From Pseudomonadota bacterium (lineage in GTDB: Bacteria; Pseudomonadota; Gammaproteobacteria; Burkholderiales; Thiobacillaceae): 33,424 nt of DNA. The first letter of the stretch is position 1; the number at the start of each line of letters is the position of its first letter. Below are positions 6,717 through 16,689 of this stretch, in pieces. A program made the position numbers and the translations under genes. The stretch spans positions 1 to 33,424 of the forward strand of contig JAKADY010000035.1 in assembly GCA_021826065.1 (NCBI GenBank), in the 5' to 3' direction. The notes below the pieces were generated by a model, which searched no databases, was not told the origin of the DNA, and worked only from the letters and a program-made list of their open reading frames with translations.

Positions 6717-8687
6717 GTGCATCGCCAGGCGCGCATACGGGGCTCACCGGCCGAGGGCGCGCGCCGGCCAGGCCTGCGGCTGCGCCTGCTGGCGATGGCC
6801 CTGACCCCGGCGGTGATCGGCATCGGGCTCAGCACAGCCTACCTCTACGAACGTGCCCTGAAGACTGCCGGGGAGGCCCTGGACACGCGCGGACGCGAGC
6901 TTGCGGGCCAGCTCGCCCTGGCCGCCGAATTCGATGCATTCGATGGCGACCGCAGGGCCCTCAGGCGGCTGCTCGACCATGCGGCCGCCCAGCCCGAGGT
7001 CCTCAGCGTGGGCATCCTGCAGGCCAACGGCCAGTGGCTGGTGCCCAGCCGGCAGACCCAGACGCCCTCCCCGGTCCTGCCAGCGGCGGGGACGCACGCA
7101 GGCAGCTCAGGGGGGCAGCGGGTGTACATCCACCCACTCCGGCCGGCAGGGGAGGCCGCCCACCCCCCCGTCGCGCGCCCCCAGGGACCCGGCGGCCAGG
7201 CCGTCGTGGTGCTGAGTGCGCATGCGCTGGATGAATTGCGCTGGCGCATCCTGAACGGCGCGGCCCTCGTGCTGGCCGTCGTCCTGCCCCTGGTCGCCCT
7301 GCTGGCTTGGCGCCTGGGCCTGGGCCTGGAGCGGCGCCTGCAGGCGGTCAACCAGGCGGTCGCGCACCTCGCCGACGGCGGGCTGTCGGACCGCCTGACC
7401 GTGGGCTCAGCCGATGCGCTCGGCCAGATCGAGGCCAACCTCAACCGCCTGGCGGCAACCCTGCAGGCCAGCCGCGCGGCGCTGGAGGCACGCCTGCAGG
7501 CCGCCACCGCGGATCTGACCGCCCAGCGGCAGGCAGCCGAGGCGGCCGTGCAGGCGAAGTCGCGCTTTCTCGCCGCCGCCAGTCACGACCTGCGCCAGCC
7601 GCTCCATGCCCTGACCCTGCTGGTGGCCGCCCTCAAGGAGCGCCTGACATCGAACGAGACGCTGCATCTCGCCCGGCAGATCGAAGCCTCGGCCCTGGCC
7701 ATGCAAACCCTGCTCAACGCCCTGCTGGACCTCTCGCGCCTGGATGCCGGTGTCGTGCAGGCCAACCCGCAATGTTTTCCCCTGATGCGCCTGCTGCAGG
7801 GCCTGCAACGGCAATATGCACCGATCGCCGCCGAGAAGGGCCTCACCCTGCAGGTGCGTCCCACCCAGGCCTGGGTGCAGACCGACCCGGTCTTGCTGGA
7901 ACGCATCCTGGGCAACCTGCTGGCCAACGCCATCCGCTACACCGAGACCGGCTGGGTGGCCATCGGCACCCGTCTGGAACAGGAGCACCTCAGGGTCGAG
8001 GTCTGGGACACCGGCCCCGGCATCCCGCCGGCCTACCAGGAACGCATCTTCGAGGAGTACTTTCAGCTGCACAACCCGCAGCGCGCGCGCGACAAGGGCC
8101 TGGGCCTGGGGCTGGCCATCGTCGCCCGGCTGGCCCGCCTGTTGGGCACACCGGTCAACCTGGATTCTGCCCCTGGACGCGGTTCCTGCTTCAGCCTGCG
8201 CCTGCCGATCTGTGCCCCGCAGGCGCAGACGCCTGAACCGGAAGGCCCACCCGCGGGCACCGCCCTCCAGAACGCACTGGTGGCCTTCATCGACGACGAC
8301 CCGGGCGTCCTGGAAGCGATGGTGCTGCTGTTGGACGAATGGGGGGTGGAGGTCGCGGCGGGGATGGACGTCGCCCAGGTCCAGGCCGATCTCGCGCAGC
8401 TTGGGCGACGCCCGGATGTGATCGTCGCGGATTACCGGCTCGGCAGCGGCACCGGCATCGAGGCGATCGCCACCCTGCGCCAGGCGTTCGGCGCGGACAT
8501 TCCCGCCCTCCTCGTCACCGGCGACACCGCCCCCGAGACCATCCGGGCCATCCAGGCCTCGGGCCAGCCGGTCCTGCACAAACCGCTCAAGCCGGCCAAG
8601 CTGCGCGCCCTGCTGGCGCATCTGGTCATGGGGAGAGAAGAGAGAGAAGATGCGAGAGAAAAGAGAGAAAAGGAGGGGGGAGACTGA
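6717..8687 (+). CDS. membrane hybrid sensor histidine kinase with C-terminal receiver
   Basis: 656 residues from a GTG start with GGAG 10 bases upstream. Order: membrane helix (about 22-43), a periplasmic region of about 130 residues with no domain I recognise, a second membrane helix (about 180-200), HAMP-like region, coiled linker, HisKA with ASHDLRQPLHAL (H290), and an ATPase domain with an N box (NLLANAIRYTE) and G boxes (DTGPGIP, GLGLGL). A receiver follows, with FIDDDPGV and ADYRLGSGTG (D572). The ASHDLRQPLHAL form occurs in NahK-like hybrid kinases. No phosphotransfer domain is seen, so the terminal receiver may be inhibitory or use an outside partner. The last ~19 residues (rich in Arg, Glu and Lys) are encoded by the left arm of a repeat and look acquired. 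Confidence 0.88.
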   Translation: MHRQARIRGSPAEGARRPGLRLRLLAMALTPAVIGIGLSTAYLYERALKTAGEALDTRGRELAGQLALAAEFDAFDGDRRALRRLLDHAAAQPEVLSVGILQANGQWLVPSRQTQTPSPVLPAAGTHAGSSGGQRVYIHPLRPAGEAAHPPVARPQGPGGQAVVVLSAHALDELRWRILNGAALVLAVVLPLVALLAWRLGLGLERRLQAVNQAVAHLADGGLSDRLTVGSADALGQIEANLNRLAATLQASRAALEARLQAATADLTAQRQAAEAAVQAKSRFLAAASHDLRQPLHALTLLVAALKERLTSNETLHLARQIEASALAMQTLLNALLDLSRLDAGVVQANPQCFPLMRLLQGLQRQYAPIAAEKGLTLQVRPTQAWVQTDPVLLERILGNLLANAIRYTETGWVAIGTRLEQEHLRVEVWDTGPGIPPAYQERIFEEYFQLHNPQRARDKGLGLGLAIVARLARLLGTPVNLDSAPGRGSCFSLRLPICAPQAQTPEPEGPPAGTALQNALVAFIDDDPGVLEAMVLLLDEWGVEVAAGMDVAQVQADLAQLGRRPDVIVADYRLGSGTGIEAIATLRQAFGADIPALLVTGDTAPETIRAIQASGQPVLHKPLKPAKLRALLAHLVMGREEREDAREKREKEGGD

Positions 8688-8744
8688 GCGGGTATCCCCC
8701 CGCGCGGTCTCTTTTCTCTCACCGCTTTTCTCTCTTCTCTCCCC
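8630..8744. terminator. long imperfect hairpin between convergent genes (repeat-derived)
   Basis: Two nested perfect inverted repeats: 8630-8645 pairs with 8729-8744 (16 bp), and 8654-8666 pairs with 8708-8720 (13 bp), with matching 8-base internal loops. Inside, GGGGGG (8675-8680) can pair with CCCCCC (8696-8701). One arm is almost pure purine and the other pure pyrimidine. It starts within the kinase gene and ends one base before the aminotransferase stop codon. A bidirectional transcription end is likely, though no classic U-tract follows. Confidence 0.6.
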
Positions 8745-9884
8745 TCACCCCCTCCCCAGCACCTGCCCCAAGGCCTCCAGGCAGTACCGCACGTTCTTTG
8801 CCGTACAGGCGTGGCCCATCAGGCCGATGCGCCACACCCGGCCGGCATAGGCCCCGAGGCCGGCGCCGATCTCCAAGTTGAACTCGTTGAGCAGCCGGGC
8901 GCGCACCGCCGCGTCGTTCACGCCCTCGGGCACGAAAATGGCGTTGAGCTGCGGCAGCCGCTCGGCCTCCGGCACCACGAAGGCAAGGCCCAGGCGCTCA
9001 AGCCCCGCCTTGAGGGCCTCATGCAGGCGGCGGTGCCGGGCCCAGGCGTTCTCGATCCCCTCCTCGGCGAGGATGCGCAGGGCCTCGTGCAGACCGTAAA
9101 GGGGGTTGATGGGCGCGGTGTGGTGATAGGTCCGGGCCCCCTCGCCGCCCCAGTAACCGAGCACCAGGTTCAGGTCCATGAACCAGCTCTGCACGGGGGC
9201 CTTGCGCGCTTGCACCCGCTCGATGGCGCGCTCGGAGAAGGTCACCGGCGACAGTCCTGGCGTGCACGACAGGCACTTCTGGCTGCCTGAATAGGCGGCA
9301 TCGATGCCCCAGGCGTCGATCAGCACCGGTGTGCCACCGAGCGAGGTCACACAGTCCATGATGGTCAACGCCCCGTATCGCCGCGCAATGGCAGCCAGCG
9401 CGGCGGCGTCAGACTGCGCCCCGGTGGAGGTCTCGGCGTGGACGAAGGCCAAGACCCCGGCGTCGGGATGGGCCTTGAAGGCCGCCTCCACCTTGTCGGG
9501 ATCCACTGCCCGGCCCCAGGGGTCCTCCACCACCACCGGCACGCCACCGCAGCGCTTGACGTTCTCCAGCATGCGGCCACCGAACACCCCGTTGCTGCAG
9601 ACGATCACTTTGTCGCCCGGCTCCACCAGGTTGACGAAACACATCTCCATGCCCACCGAGCCGGGGCCCGAGACGGGGAAGGTGAGCCGGTTCCCGGTCT
9701 GGAAGGCATAGCGCAGCAGGGTCTTGAGCTCCTCCATCATGCCCTGGAAGGCCGGGTCCAGATGGCCGATGGTGGGCCGCGCCATGGCGGCGAGCACGCG
9801 TTCGGGCACGTCCGAGGGCCCCGGCCCCATGAGGATGCGGCGGGGTGGAGTAAAGGCGTTAAACTGGGGGGCAGTTTGGGTCAT
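8745..9884 (-). CDS. class V aminotransferase, serine-pyruvate / alanine-glyoxylate type
   Basis: 379-residue PLP enzyme, the usual length for this family. It opens near [16 protein letters not shown] and GHLDPAF, the typical substrate- and cofactor-binding start of alanine-glyoxylate aminotransferases. The PLP lysine is K203 in SGSQKCLS, and MDCVTSLGG supplies the Asp that contacts the pyridine nitrogen. Likely roles are transamination of glyoxylate with alanine or serine in C2 metabolism, but the amino donor cannot be told from sequence. It is convergent with the histidine kinase and divergent from the next gene, so it appears monocistronic. The divergent spacer 9885-10012 shows no motif I can name. 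Confidence 0.88.
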   Translation of the reverse strand: MTQTAPQFNAFTPPRRILMGPGPSDVPERVLAAMARPTIGHLDPAFQGMMEELKTLLRYAFQTGNRLTFPVSGPGSVGMEMCFVNLVEPGDKVIVCSNGVFGGRMLENVKRCGGVPVVVEDPWGRAVDPDKVEAAFKAHPDAGVLAFVHAETSTGAQSDAAALAAIARRYGALTIMDCVTSLGGTPVLIDAWGIDAAYSGSQKCLSCTPGLSPVTFSERAIERVQARKAPVQSWFMDLNLVLGYWGGEGARTYHHTAPINPLYGLHEALRILAEEGIENAWARHRRLHEALKAGLERLGLAFVVPEAERLPQLNAIFVPEGVNDAAVRARLLNEFNLEIGAGLGAYAGRVWRIGLMGHACTAKNVRYCLEALGQVLGRG

Positions 9885-10012
9885 GATGGCAACGTTATGG
9901 AGGCAAGCAGGCAGACCGCCCCGAACGCGACGAGTATGACGGGGGCGTGTCTTCCGGCAAGTATCGCCCCAACCGCCAGAAAAATTTACCCCTTTGGTTT
10001 CATGGACTTGTC

Positions 10013-10780
10013 ATGCGTGGATATGTGATCATCATCGGCCTGGGCCAGTTGGGCCGCGTCTTCGCCGGCGGCCTGCTGCGCTCGGGCTACACCGTGGTGC
10101 CGGTCAACCGGGGCGACGACATGGACCGCGTCGCCGCGCGCTGGCCGCAGCCCGAGCTCGCCCTGGTGGCCGTGGCCGAGGCCGATCTGCACCCCGTCCT
10201 CGAGGGCCTGCCGGCCGCCTGGAAGGACCGCGTGGGGCTCTTGCAGAACGAGCTGCTGCCGCGCGACTGGGAGGCGCACGCAATTGCAAGCCCCACCGTG
10301 GTGTCGGTCTGGTTCGAGAAGAAGAAGGGCACCGACGCCAAACCGTTACTGCCCTCGCCGGTGTACGGCCCGCAGGCACAGTTGCTGGTGGATGCCCTCA
10401 AGAGCATCGAGCTCCCCGCCCGGGTGGTGGCGGACCCTGATCAGATGCTTTGGGAGCTCGTGCGCAAGAACCTCTACATCCTCACCACCAACATCGCCGG
10501 CCTCAAGGTCGGCGGCACGGTGGGCGAGCTGTGGGAGAAGCACCGGCCGCTGGCCGAGGCGGTGGCGGGCGACGTGCTCGACCTGCAAGAGGCACTGACC
10601 GGCCGGCGTTTCGACCGGTCGGCGCTCCTACAGGGCATGGTGGAGGCCTTCGCGGCCGATCCCCAGCACGCCTGTGCGGGGCGCACGGCGGCGGCACGGC
10701 TTGCGCGCGCCCTGAACCTCGCGGATGCGCTGGGTCTGGCAGTAGCCAAGCTCCGACAGATCCGGCCATCTACGGCGTGA
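10013..10780 (+). CDS. Rossmann-fold NAD(P)-binding protein, ketopantoate-reductase-like
   Basis: About 255 residues. A dinucleotide-binding fold opens at once: MRGYVIIIGLGQLGRVFAGG, with GLGQLG as the GxGxxG loop. A helical C-terminal half follows, including KNLYILTTNIAGLKVGGT and a late ARLARALNLADALGL helix. The layout resembles ApbA/PanE-like dehydrogenases, but I cannot confirm the catalytic Lys/Glu of ketopantoate reductase, so the substrate is unknown. The frame is open upstream to an ATG at 9947; the start at 10013 is chosen because the Rossmann strand begins there, though neither start has a clear ribosome binding site. It overlaps selD tail to tail by 11 bases. Confidence 0.65.
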   Translation: MRGYVIIIGLGQLGRVFAGGLLRSGYTVVPVNRGDDMDRVAARWPQPELALVAVAEADLHPVLEGLPAAWKDRVGLLQNELLPRDWEAHAIASPTVVSVWFEKKKGTDAKPLLPSPVYGPQAQLLVDALKSIELPARVVADPDQMLWELVRKNLYILTTNIAGLKVGGTVGELWEKHRPLAEAVAGDVLDLQEALTGRRFDRSALLQGMVEAFAADPQHACAGRTAAARLARALNLADALGLAVAKLRQIRPSTA

Positions 10781-11825
10781 CGATCGCCTGCCCCGCACCA
10801 TCCGCACTCAACCTGCCCACCACCGCCGCCCGCTCGAAGCCATGCAGCCGAAAGACCTGCATGACCTCGTCCAGCGCCGCCTCTGAGCAGGCGACCAGTA
10901 GGCCGCCGCTGGTCTGCGGGTCGGTGAGGATGGCGCGCTGCCAGTCGGCGCAGCCCTCGAACAGCCGCACGCTCGCGCCGTAGCTCGCCCAGTTGCGGCC
11001 GCTCGCGCCGGTGACGAAGCCCGCCTGGGCGAGCGCCGCCGCCTGCGGCAGGACGGGCAGACGCGCGAACTCGAGCTCGGCGGTGAGGCCGGAGCCGCGG
11101 GCGATCTCCAGGGTATGGCCGAGCAGGCCGAAGCCGGTGACGTCGGTCATGGCGTGCACCCCCTCGATCTCGGCCAGTTCGGGCCCCGCGCTGTTGAGCT
11201 GGGTGGTGGAGGCGATCATGGCCGCATAGCCCTCCTCCGGCAGGGCGTCCTTCTTGAGCGCCGCCGAGTAAATGCCCACGCCCAGCCCCTTGCCCAACAC
11301 CAGCAGGTCACCGGCCTGGGCGGCGTTGTTGCGCTTGATGCGCGCCGGATGCACCACACCGATCGCCACCAGGCCATAGATGGGCTCGGCGGCGTCGATG
11401 GAATGGCCGCCGGCGATGGGGATGCCGGCCGCCCGCGCCGCGGCCTCGCCGCCGGCGAGGATGCGGCGGATGACCTCGGGCGCGAGCTTGTCGAGCGGCA
11501 TACCGACCAGGGCCAGGGCGAAGAGCGGCCGGCCGCCCATGGCGTAGACGTCGGAGATGGCGTTGGTGGCGGCGATGCGGCCGAACTGGAAGGGGTCGTC
11601 GACGATGGGCATAAAGAAATCGGTGGTGGCGACGATGGCCTGCTGGTCATTCAACCGCCACACCGCGGCGTCGTCCCCGGTCTCGATGCCCACCAGGAGA
11701 TCGGGGAAGGCCGCGGCGATGCCCTTGGCATAGGGGGTCTCCGACAGGATCTGTTCGAGCACGGCCGGGGCGATCTTGCAGCCGCAGCCGCCGCCGTGCG
11801 ACAAATGGGTCAGTCTCAGGGTCAT
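10770..11825 (-). CDS. selD: selenide, water dikinase (selenophosphate synthetase)
   Basis: Makes selenophosphate from selenide and ATP, the selenium donor for selenocysteine and 2-selenouridine in tRNA. 351 residues, a normal length. The N-terminal active loop reads SHGGGCGCK: C14 and K17 match the essential Cys17 and Lys20 of E. coli. The position is ordinary Cys, not selenocysteine. ATP- and metal-binding stretches such as GDDAAVW and TTDFFMPIVDDP follow. None of selA, selB, selC or mnmH is in the window, so the use of the selenophosphate is open. The start codon lies 28 bases from the 246-bp repeat element, which separates it from lnt on the same strand. Confidence 0.93.
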   Translation of the reverse strand: MTLRLTHLSHGGGCGCKIAPAVLEQILSETPYAKGIAAAFPDLLVGIETGDDAAVWRLNDQQAIVATTDFFMPIVDDPFQFGRIAATNAISDVYAMGGRPLFALALVGMPLDKLAPEVIRRILAGGEAAARAAGIPIAGGHSIDAAEPIYGLVAIGVVHPARIKRNNAAQAGDLLVLGKGLGVGIYSAALKKDALPEEGYAAMIASTTQLNSAGPELAEIEGVHAMTDVTGFGLLGHTLEIARGSGLTAELEFARLPVLPQAAALAQAGFVTGASGRNWASYGASVRLFEGCADWQRAILTDPQTSGGLLVACSEAALDEVMQVFRLHGFERAAVVGRLSADGAGQAIVTP

Positions 11826-11853
11826 GGGGGCAGGCCCGTTTTCTTGAAAAACC

Positions 11854-12099
11854 TTGAACCTAAAAACCGCAGTTGACCGCTCTTATGGCTTCGTAACAGC
11901 TCGCTGATGCAAGAGATTTTGCCTCCGGTCCTCCTCTCCCAGAGGGTGAACACGCTCCGCGCCCGCCTTCGGTCTTGTACGCCCGTCTGGCCGCGTTGCT
12001 CCTCCTTGCAGGCAGCCCACCCTGCGGCGTCGTCGCGCCTTGCCAGCCGGTCGTACAAACCCGCTTTCGGGCACGTTCAACTGCGGTTTTTAGGTTGAA
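11854..12099. mobile_element. 246-bp non-autonomous element with terminal inverted repeats (MITE-like)
   Basis: The left end (11854-11876) reads TTGAACCTAAAAACCGCAG then TTGA; the right end is its inverse, with 22 of 24 positions matching. Inside, cttgtacg (near 11975) and cgtacaa (near 12050) form a second inverted pair, so the element can fold back on itself. It has no convincing ORF. A second copy begins at 33293, with 9 substitutions and one indel over the visible 132 bases. It fills the selD-lnt gap, ending 2 bases before the lnt stop codon. No target-site duplication is obvious. Confidence 0.8.
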
Positions 12100-12101
12100 T
12101 C

Positions 12102-13592
12102 TTACCGCCGCCGGGCGGTGCGCCCCAAGCCTGCCGCCACGGCAAGGAACACCACCGCCAGCCCCAGCGCCGCTGCATCCCCCCAGCGGGCGTAGGGGGT
12201 CAGGCCGCTGTAACCCTGCGCCGTGCCATGCAGGACGCCAGTGGTGAAGGGGGTGAGCCGCGCCACCACACGCCCACGTGCATCGAGGATGGCGGTGATC
12301 CCCGTGTTGTTGGCGCGCAGCCACCAGCGCCCGGTCTCCAGCGCCCGCATTTGGCTGATCTGCAGGTGTTGCCAGGGGGCAAGCGAATCGCCGAACCAGG
12401 CATCGTTGCTCACGTTGACCATCAAGGTGGCCGCCGGCAGGGCGTGGATCAGCTCCGCCCCGAAGACGTCCTCGTAGCAGATATTGACCGCCACCCGCTG
12501 CCCCGCCACCTGCATGGGCGGCTGGTCGGGCCGGCCGCGGGCGAAGTCGCCCAGGGGGATGTGCATCAGATCGATGAACCAGCGAAAACCCGGCGGCACG
12601 AACTCGCCGAAGGGCACCAGGTGAACCTTGCGGTAGACCTGGGGCGCGGCCGTGCCGAGCGAGACCACGCTGTTGTAGTAGCGATCGCCCTCGCGCTCCG
12701 GCACCCCCAGCAGCAGGTCGCCGCCGTTGCGGCGGGCGTGTGCGGCGAGCTCGGCGAGGTAGTCTGGTGGGGCGGTGTCGAGGAAGACGGGCAGCGCCGT
12801 CTCCGGCAGGACGATGAGGCGTGCGGGGCTTTCCAGGGTGAGGCGCCGATAGGTGGCCAGGGTCTCCGCGAGCTGTTCCGGCCGGAATTTGAGCGACTGC
12901 GCGATGTTGCCCTGTATGAGGCTCACCGTCACCGGCGCGCCCACCGGCCGGGTCCAGGGCACCTGCAGCAGCGCCCAGCCGACGAGCCAGACGAGGGCTG
13001 CTACAGCGATGGGAAGCCAGCGCGCCAGGGCGAGCGCCCCGGCCGTGAACACCGCCACGCCCGTCACCCCCAGCACGCCCAACACCGGCGCATAGCCGGC
13101 CAAGGGACTCATTGGCACCTGGGCATAGCCGATGGCCTGCCAGGGGAAGCCGGTGAACAGGGTGCCGCGCAGCCAATCCGTGAGCAGCCAGAGCGCCGGG
13201 GCGGCCAGCAACCAGCGCACCGCCTCCGGCAGGGGCCAGCGCACGGCGAGGGTCAGGGCCAGGGCGGGGAACAGGGCCAGGTAGGCGGCGAACAGGACCA
13301 CCGCCAGGGCGGCGAGCGGCGCGGGCATGCCGCCGATCGCGTGCATGCTGACATAGACCCAGGACACCCCGGCCAGGAACCAACCCAGGCCGAAGGCATA
13401 GCCCAGGGCGAATGCCTGGCGCGGGCCGCGGCCGTGCAGCAGGCGGATGAGCAGCGCCAGGGCGAGGATGGGCAGCGGGAACCAGTAGAACGGGGCGAAG
13501 CCGAACACGCTCACCGCGCCCAGGCCCAGGGCCAGGGCGGCCGGGCGCCAGGCGGCGAGCTGTGTGAGGCGGCTCATAGCGGCGGCGGACAT
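12102..13592 (-). CDS. lnt: apolipoprotein N-acyltransferase
   Basis: Adds the third acyl chain to the N-terminal Cys of lipoproteins at the inner membrane. About 496 residues, near the E. coli length of 512. The first ~200 residues are a run of membrane helices, followed by a nitrilase-like periplasmic domain and a final helix. The catalytic triad is visible: E264 in LPETALP, K322 in RKVHLVPFGEF, and C372 in NICYEDVFG. The ATG at 13592 is preferred over the in-frame ATG five codons on; ribosome binding is weak at both. It is divergent from dusB. Its stop lies next to the 246-bp element, which may end its transcript. Confidence 0.94.
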   Translation of the reverse strand: MSAAAMSRLTQLAAWRPAALALGLGAVSVFGFAPFYWFPLPILALALLIRLLHGRGPRQAFALGYAFGLGWFLAGVSWVYVSMHAIGGMPAPLAALAVVLFAAYLALFPALALTLAVRWPLPEAVRWLLAAPALWLLTDWLRGTLFTGFPWQAIGYAQVPMSPLAGYAPVLGVLGVTGVAVFTAGALALARWLPIAVAALVWLVGWALLQVPWTRPVGAPVTVSLIQGNIAQSLKFRPEQLAETLATYRRLTLESPARLIVLPETALPVFLDTAPPDYLAELAAHARRNGGDLLLGVPEREGDRYYNSVVSLGTAAPQVYRKVHLVPFGEFVPPGFRWFIDLMHIPLGDFARGRPDQPPMQVAGQRVAVNICYEDVFGAELIHALPAATLMVNVSNDAWFGDSLAPWQHLQISQMRALETGRWWLRANNTGITAILDARGRVVARLTPFTTGVLHGTAQGYSGLTPYARWGDAAALGLAVVFLAVAAGLGRTARRR

Positions 13593-13737
13593 GGTCCGGC
13601 GATGATGCCGGAAAGCCGATGACGAAGGAATCGTGAGCCACCCCCCGCGTGCATGCCTTGCCGCATGCGGGTCCGCCCTGGCCCGAGGCGCGCCCACCTG
13701 CCTTGCCGGCGCGCTTTTGCGCATCGGCGCATGCGGG

Positions 13738-13743
13738 TAGAAT
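13738..13743 (+). promoter_or_regulatory. candidate -10 element for dusB-fis
   Basis: TAGAAT lies 27 bases before the dusB ATG in the divergent lnt/dusB spacer, followed by C-rich sequence. TTTTGC at 13715-13720 is spaced 17 bases upstream but is a poor -35. Confidence 0.35.
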
Positions 13744-13770
13744 TCGCCCCCTTCCGCCCTGCTGACTTCC

Positions 13771-14796
13771 ATGCGCATCGGTCCCGTCCCACTGCCCAAC
13801 CGCCTGATCGTCGCGCCCATGGCCGGCGTGACCGACAGGCCCTTCCGCCAGCTCTGCAAGCGCCTGGGCGCGGGGATGGCGGTGTCCGAGATGGTGACCT
13901 CCAACTCCCTGCTCTACGGTTCGGCCAAGACCCGCCGCCGCGCCGATCACCGCGGCGAGGCAGCGCCGATCTCGGTGCAGATCGCCGGCGCCGACCCCGC
14001 CATGATGGCCGAGGCGGCGCGCTACAACGTCGCCAACGGGGCGCAGATCATCGACATCAACATGGGCTGCCCGGCCAAGAAGGTCTGCAACGTCATGGCC
14101 GGCTCGGCCCTGCTCCGGGACGAGGCCCTGGTCGGACGCATCCTCGAGGCGGTGGTGCGCGCCGTGCCCGAGGTGCCGGTGACACTCAAGATCCGCACCG
14201 GCTGGGACCGCGAACACCGCAATGCGCTCAACATCCTCAGGATCGCCGAGGCGGCCGGCATCCAGGCCCTGGCCATCCACGGCCGCACCCGCGCCTGTGG
14301 CTACAGCGGGGAGGCCGAATACGACACCATCCGCGCGGTGAAGGCCGAGGCCAAAATCCCCATCATCGCCAACGGCGACATCACCACGCCGCAGAAGGCC
14401 CAATACGTGCTCGACTACACCGGGGCGGATGCCATCATGATCGGCCGCGCCGCCCAGGGCCGGCCCTGGATCTTCCGCGAGGTGGCGCACTATCTCGCCA
14501 CCGGCGAGCTGCTGCCGCCGCCCGAGGTAAGCGAGATCCACGCCCTGCTTTTGGAACACCTCGACGACCTTTACCGCTTCTATGGCGAATTCACCGGCGT
14601 GCGCATGGCGCGCAAGCACATCGCCTGGTACACCCGCGGGCTCGCCGATTCGGCCAGTTTCCGCCATGCCATGAACCGTCTCGAGTCCACCCGCGAGCAG
14701 CTCAGGGCCGTCGACGATTTCTTCACACGCGCCGCCCAGCGACACCCGCGTCTGATCTATCAGGCCCCGTCGGCCTGCGAGCGCCTGGCCGCGTGA
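13771..14796 (+). CDS. dusB: tRNA-dihydrouridine synthase B
   Basis: FMN-dependent enzyme that reduces uridines in the tRNA D-loop. 341 residues, close to the family norm. A TIM-barrel opens at IVAPMAGVTDRPFRQL, the catalytic Cys is C100 in NMGCPAKKVCN, and flavin- and tRNA-contact stretches follow: KIRTGW, IHGRTR, ANGDI and GRAAQGRPW. A small helical domain at the C-terminus should bind tRNA. No Shine-Dalgarno is seen; the start is fixed by homology. fis follows after 19 bases, the conserved dusB-fis operon in which dusB is translated first. Confidence 0.95.
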   Translation: MRIGPVPLPNRLIVAPMAGVTDRPFRQLCKRLGAGMAVSEMVTSNSLLYGSAKTRRRADHRGEAAPISVQIAGADPAMMAEAARYNVANGAQIIDINMGCPAKKVCNVMAGSALLRDEALVGRILEAVVRAVPEVPVTLKIRTGWDREHRNALNILRIAEAAGIQALAIHGRTRACGYSGEAEYDTIRAVKAEAKIPIIANGDITTPQKAQYVLDYTGADAIMIGRAAQGRPWIFREVAHYLATGELLPPPEVSEIHALLLEHLDDLYRFYGEFTGVRMARKHIAWYTRGLADSASFRHAMNRLESTREQLRAVDDFFTRAAQRHPRLIYQAPSACERLAA

Positions 14797-14815
14797 ATCA
14801 ACAAGGGAGACCGAC

Positions 14816-15058
14816 ATGACCACCATCGACGAGAGCGAGCTGGCCGCCTGTGTGCGCCGGGAGCTGCAGAAGTATTTCAAGGATCTCGACGGTGAACCCG
14901 CCAGCCGCATCTACGACATGGTCATGCATTGCGTGGAGAAGCCGGTCATCGAGGTGGTGCTCGACCACGCCGCCGGCAACCAGAGCCGCGCCGCCGAGAT
15001 GCTGGGCATCAACCGCAACACCCTGCGCAAGAAGATGCAGCAGCACGGCATCAAATGA
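14816..15058 (+). CDS. fis: DNA-binding protein Fis
   Basis: 80-residue nucleoid protein and transcription factor that bends DNA and acts at many promoters. The C-terminal helix-turn-helix reads [19 protein letters not shown], the diagnostic Fis sequence. The N-terminal half should form the dimer core. At 80 residues it is shorter than the 98 of E. coli, as is usual outside the enterics. AAGGGAGA lies 6-7 bases before the ATG, a good ribosome binding site. It is co-transcribed with dusB, and purH follows after 70 bases. Confidence 0.95.
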   Translation: MTTIDESELAACVRRELQKYFKDLDGEPASRIYDMVMHCVEKPVIEVVLDHAAGNQSRAAEMLGINRNTLRKKMQQHGIK

Positions 15059-15090
15059 TCTGGGCGATCGGCGTGACAGCCGCCGCATGG

Positions 15091-15121
15091 CCTCACCCCT
15101 CCTCACCCCTCACCCCTCACG
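15091..15121 (+). repeat. CCTCACS heptamer repeat in the purH leader
   Basis: CCTCAC at 15091 is followed by three units with exact 7-base period (15101, 15108, 15115): CCTCACC, CCTCACC, CCTCACG. It ends 7 bases before the purH start. The last unit is identical to the repeat unit in the metF leader. Confidence 0.8.
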
Positions 15122-15128
15122 GAACACC

Positions 15129-16682
<1,554 letters not shown>

Positions 16683-16689
16683 AGGCGCG

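Noticed and set aside
10770-11825. SelD as a selenoprotein
   Set aside because: The active-site codon is Cys and no in-frame UGA is present.
11822-12098. Small frames inside the 246-bp element as a transposase or toxin
   Set aside because: They are short, have no ribosome binding site or recognisable motif, and differ in frame between copies because of an indel.
11860-14910. A 1016-residue minus-strand reading frame
   Set aside because: It runs across lnt in a wrong frame and antisense to dusB. Both are clear genes with catalytic motifs; long antisense frames are expected in GC-rich DNA.
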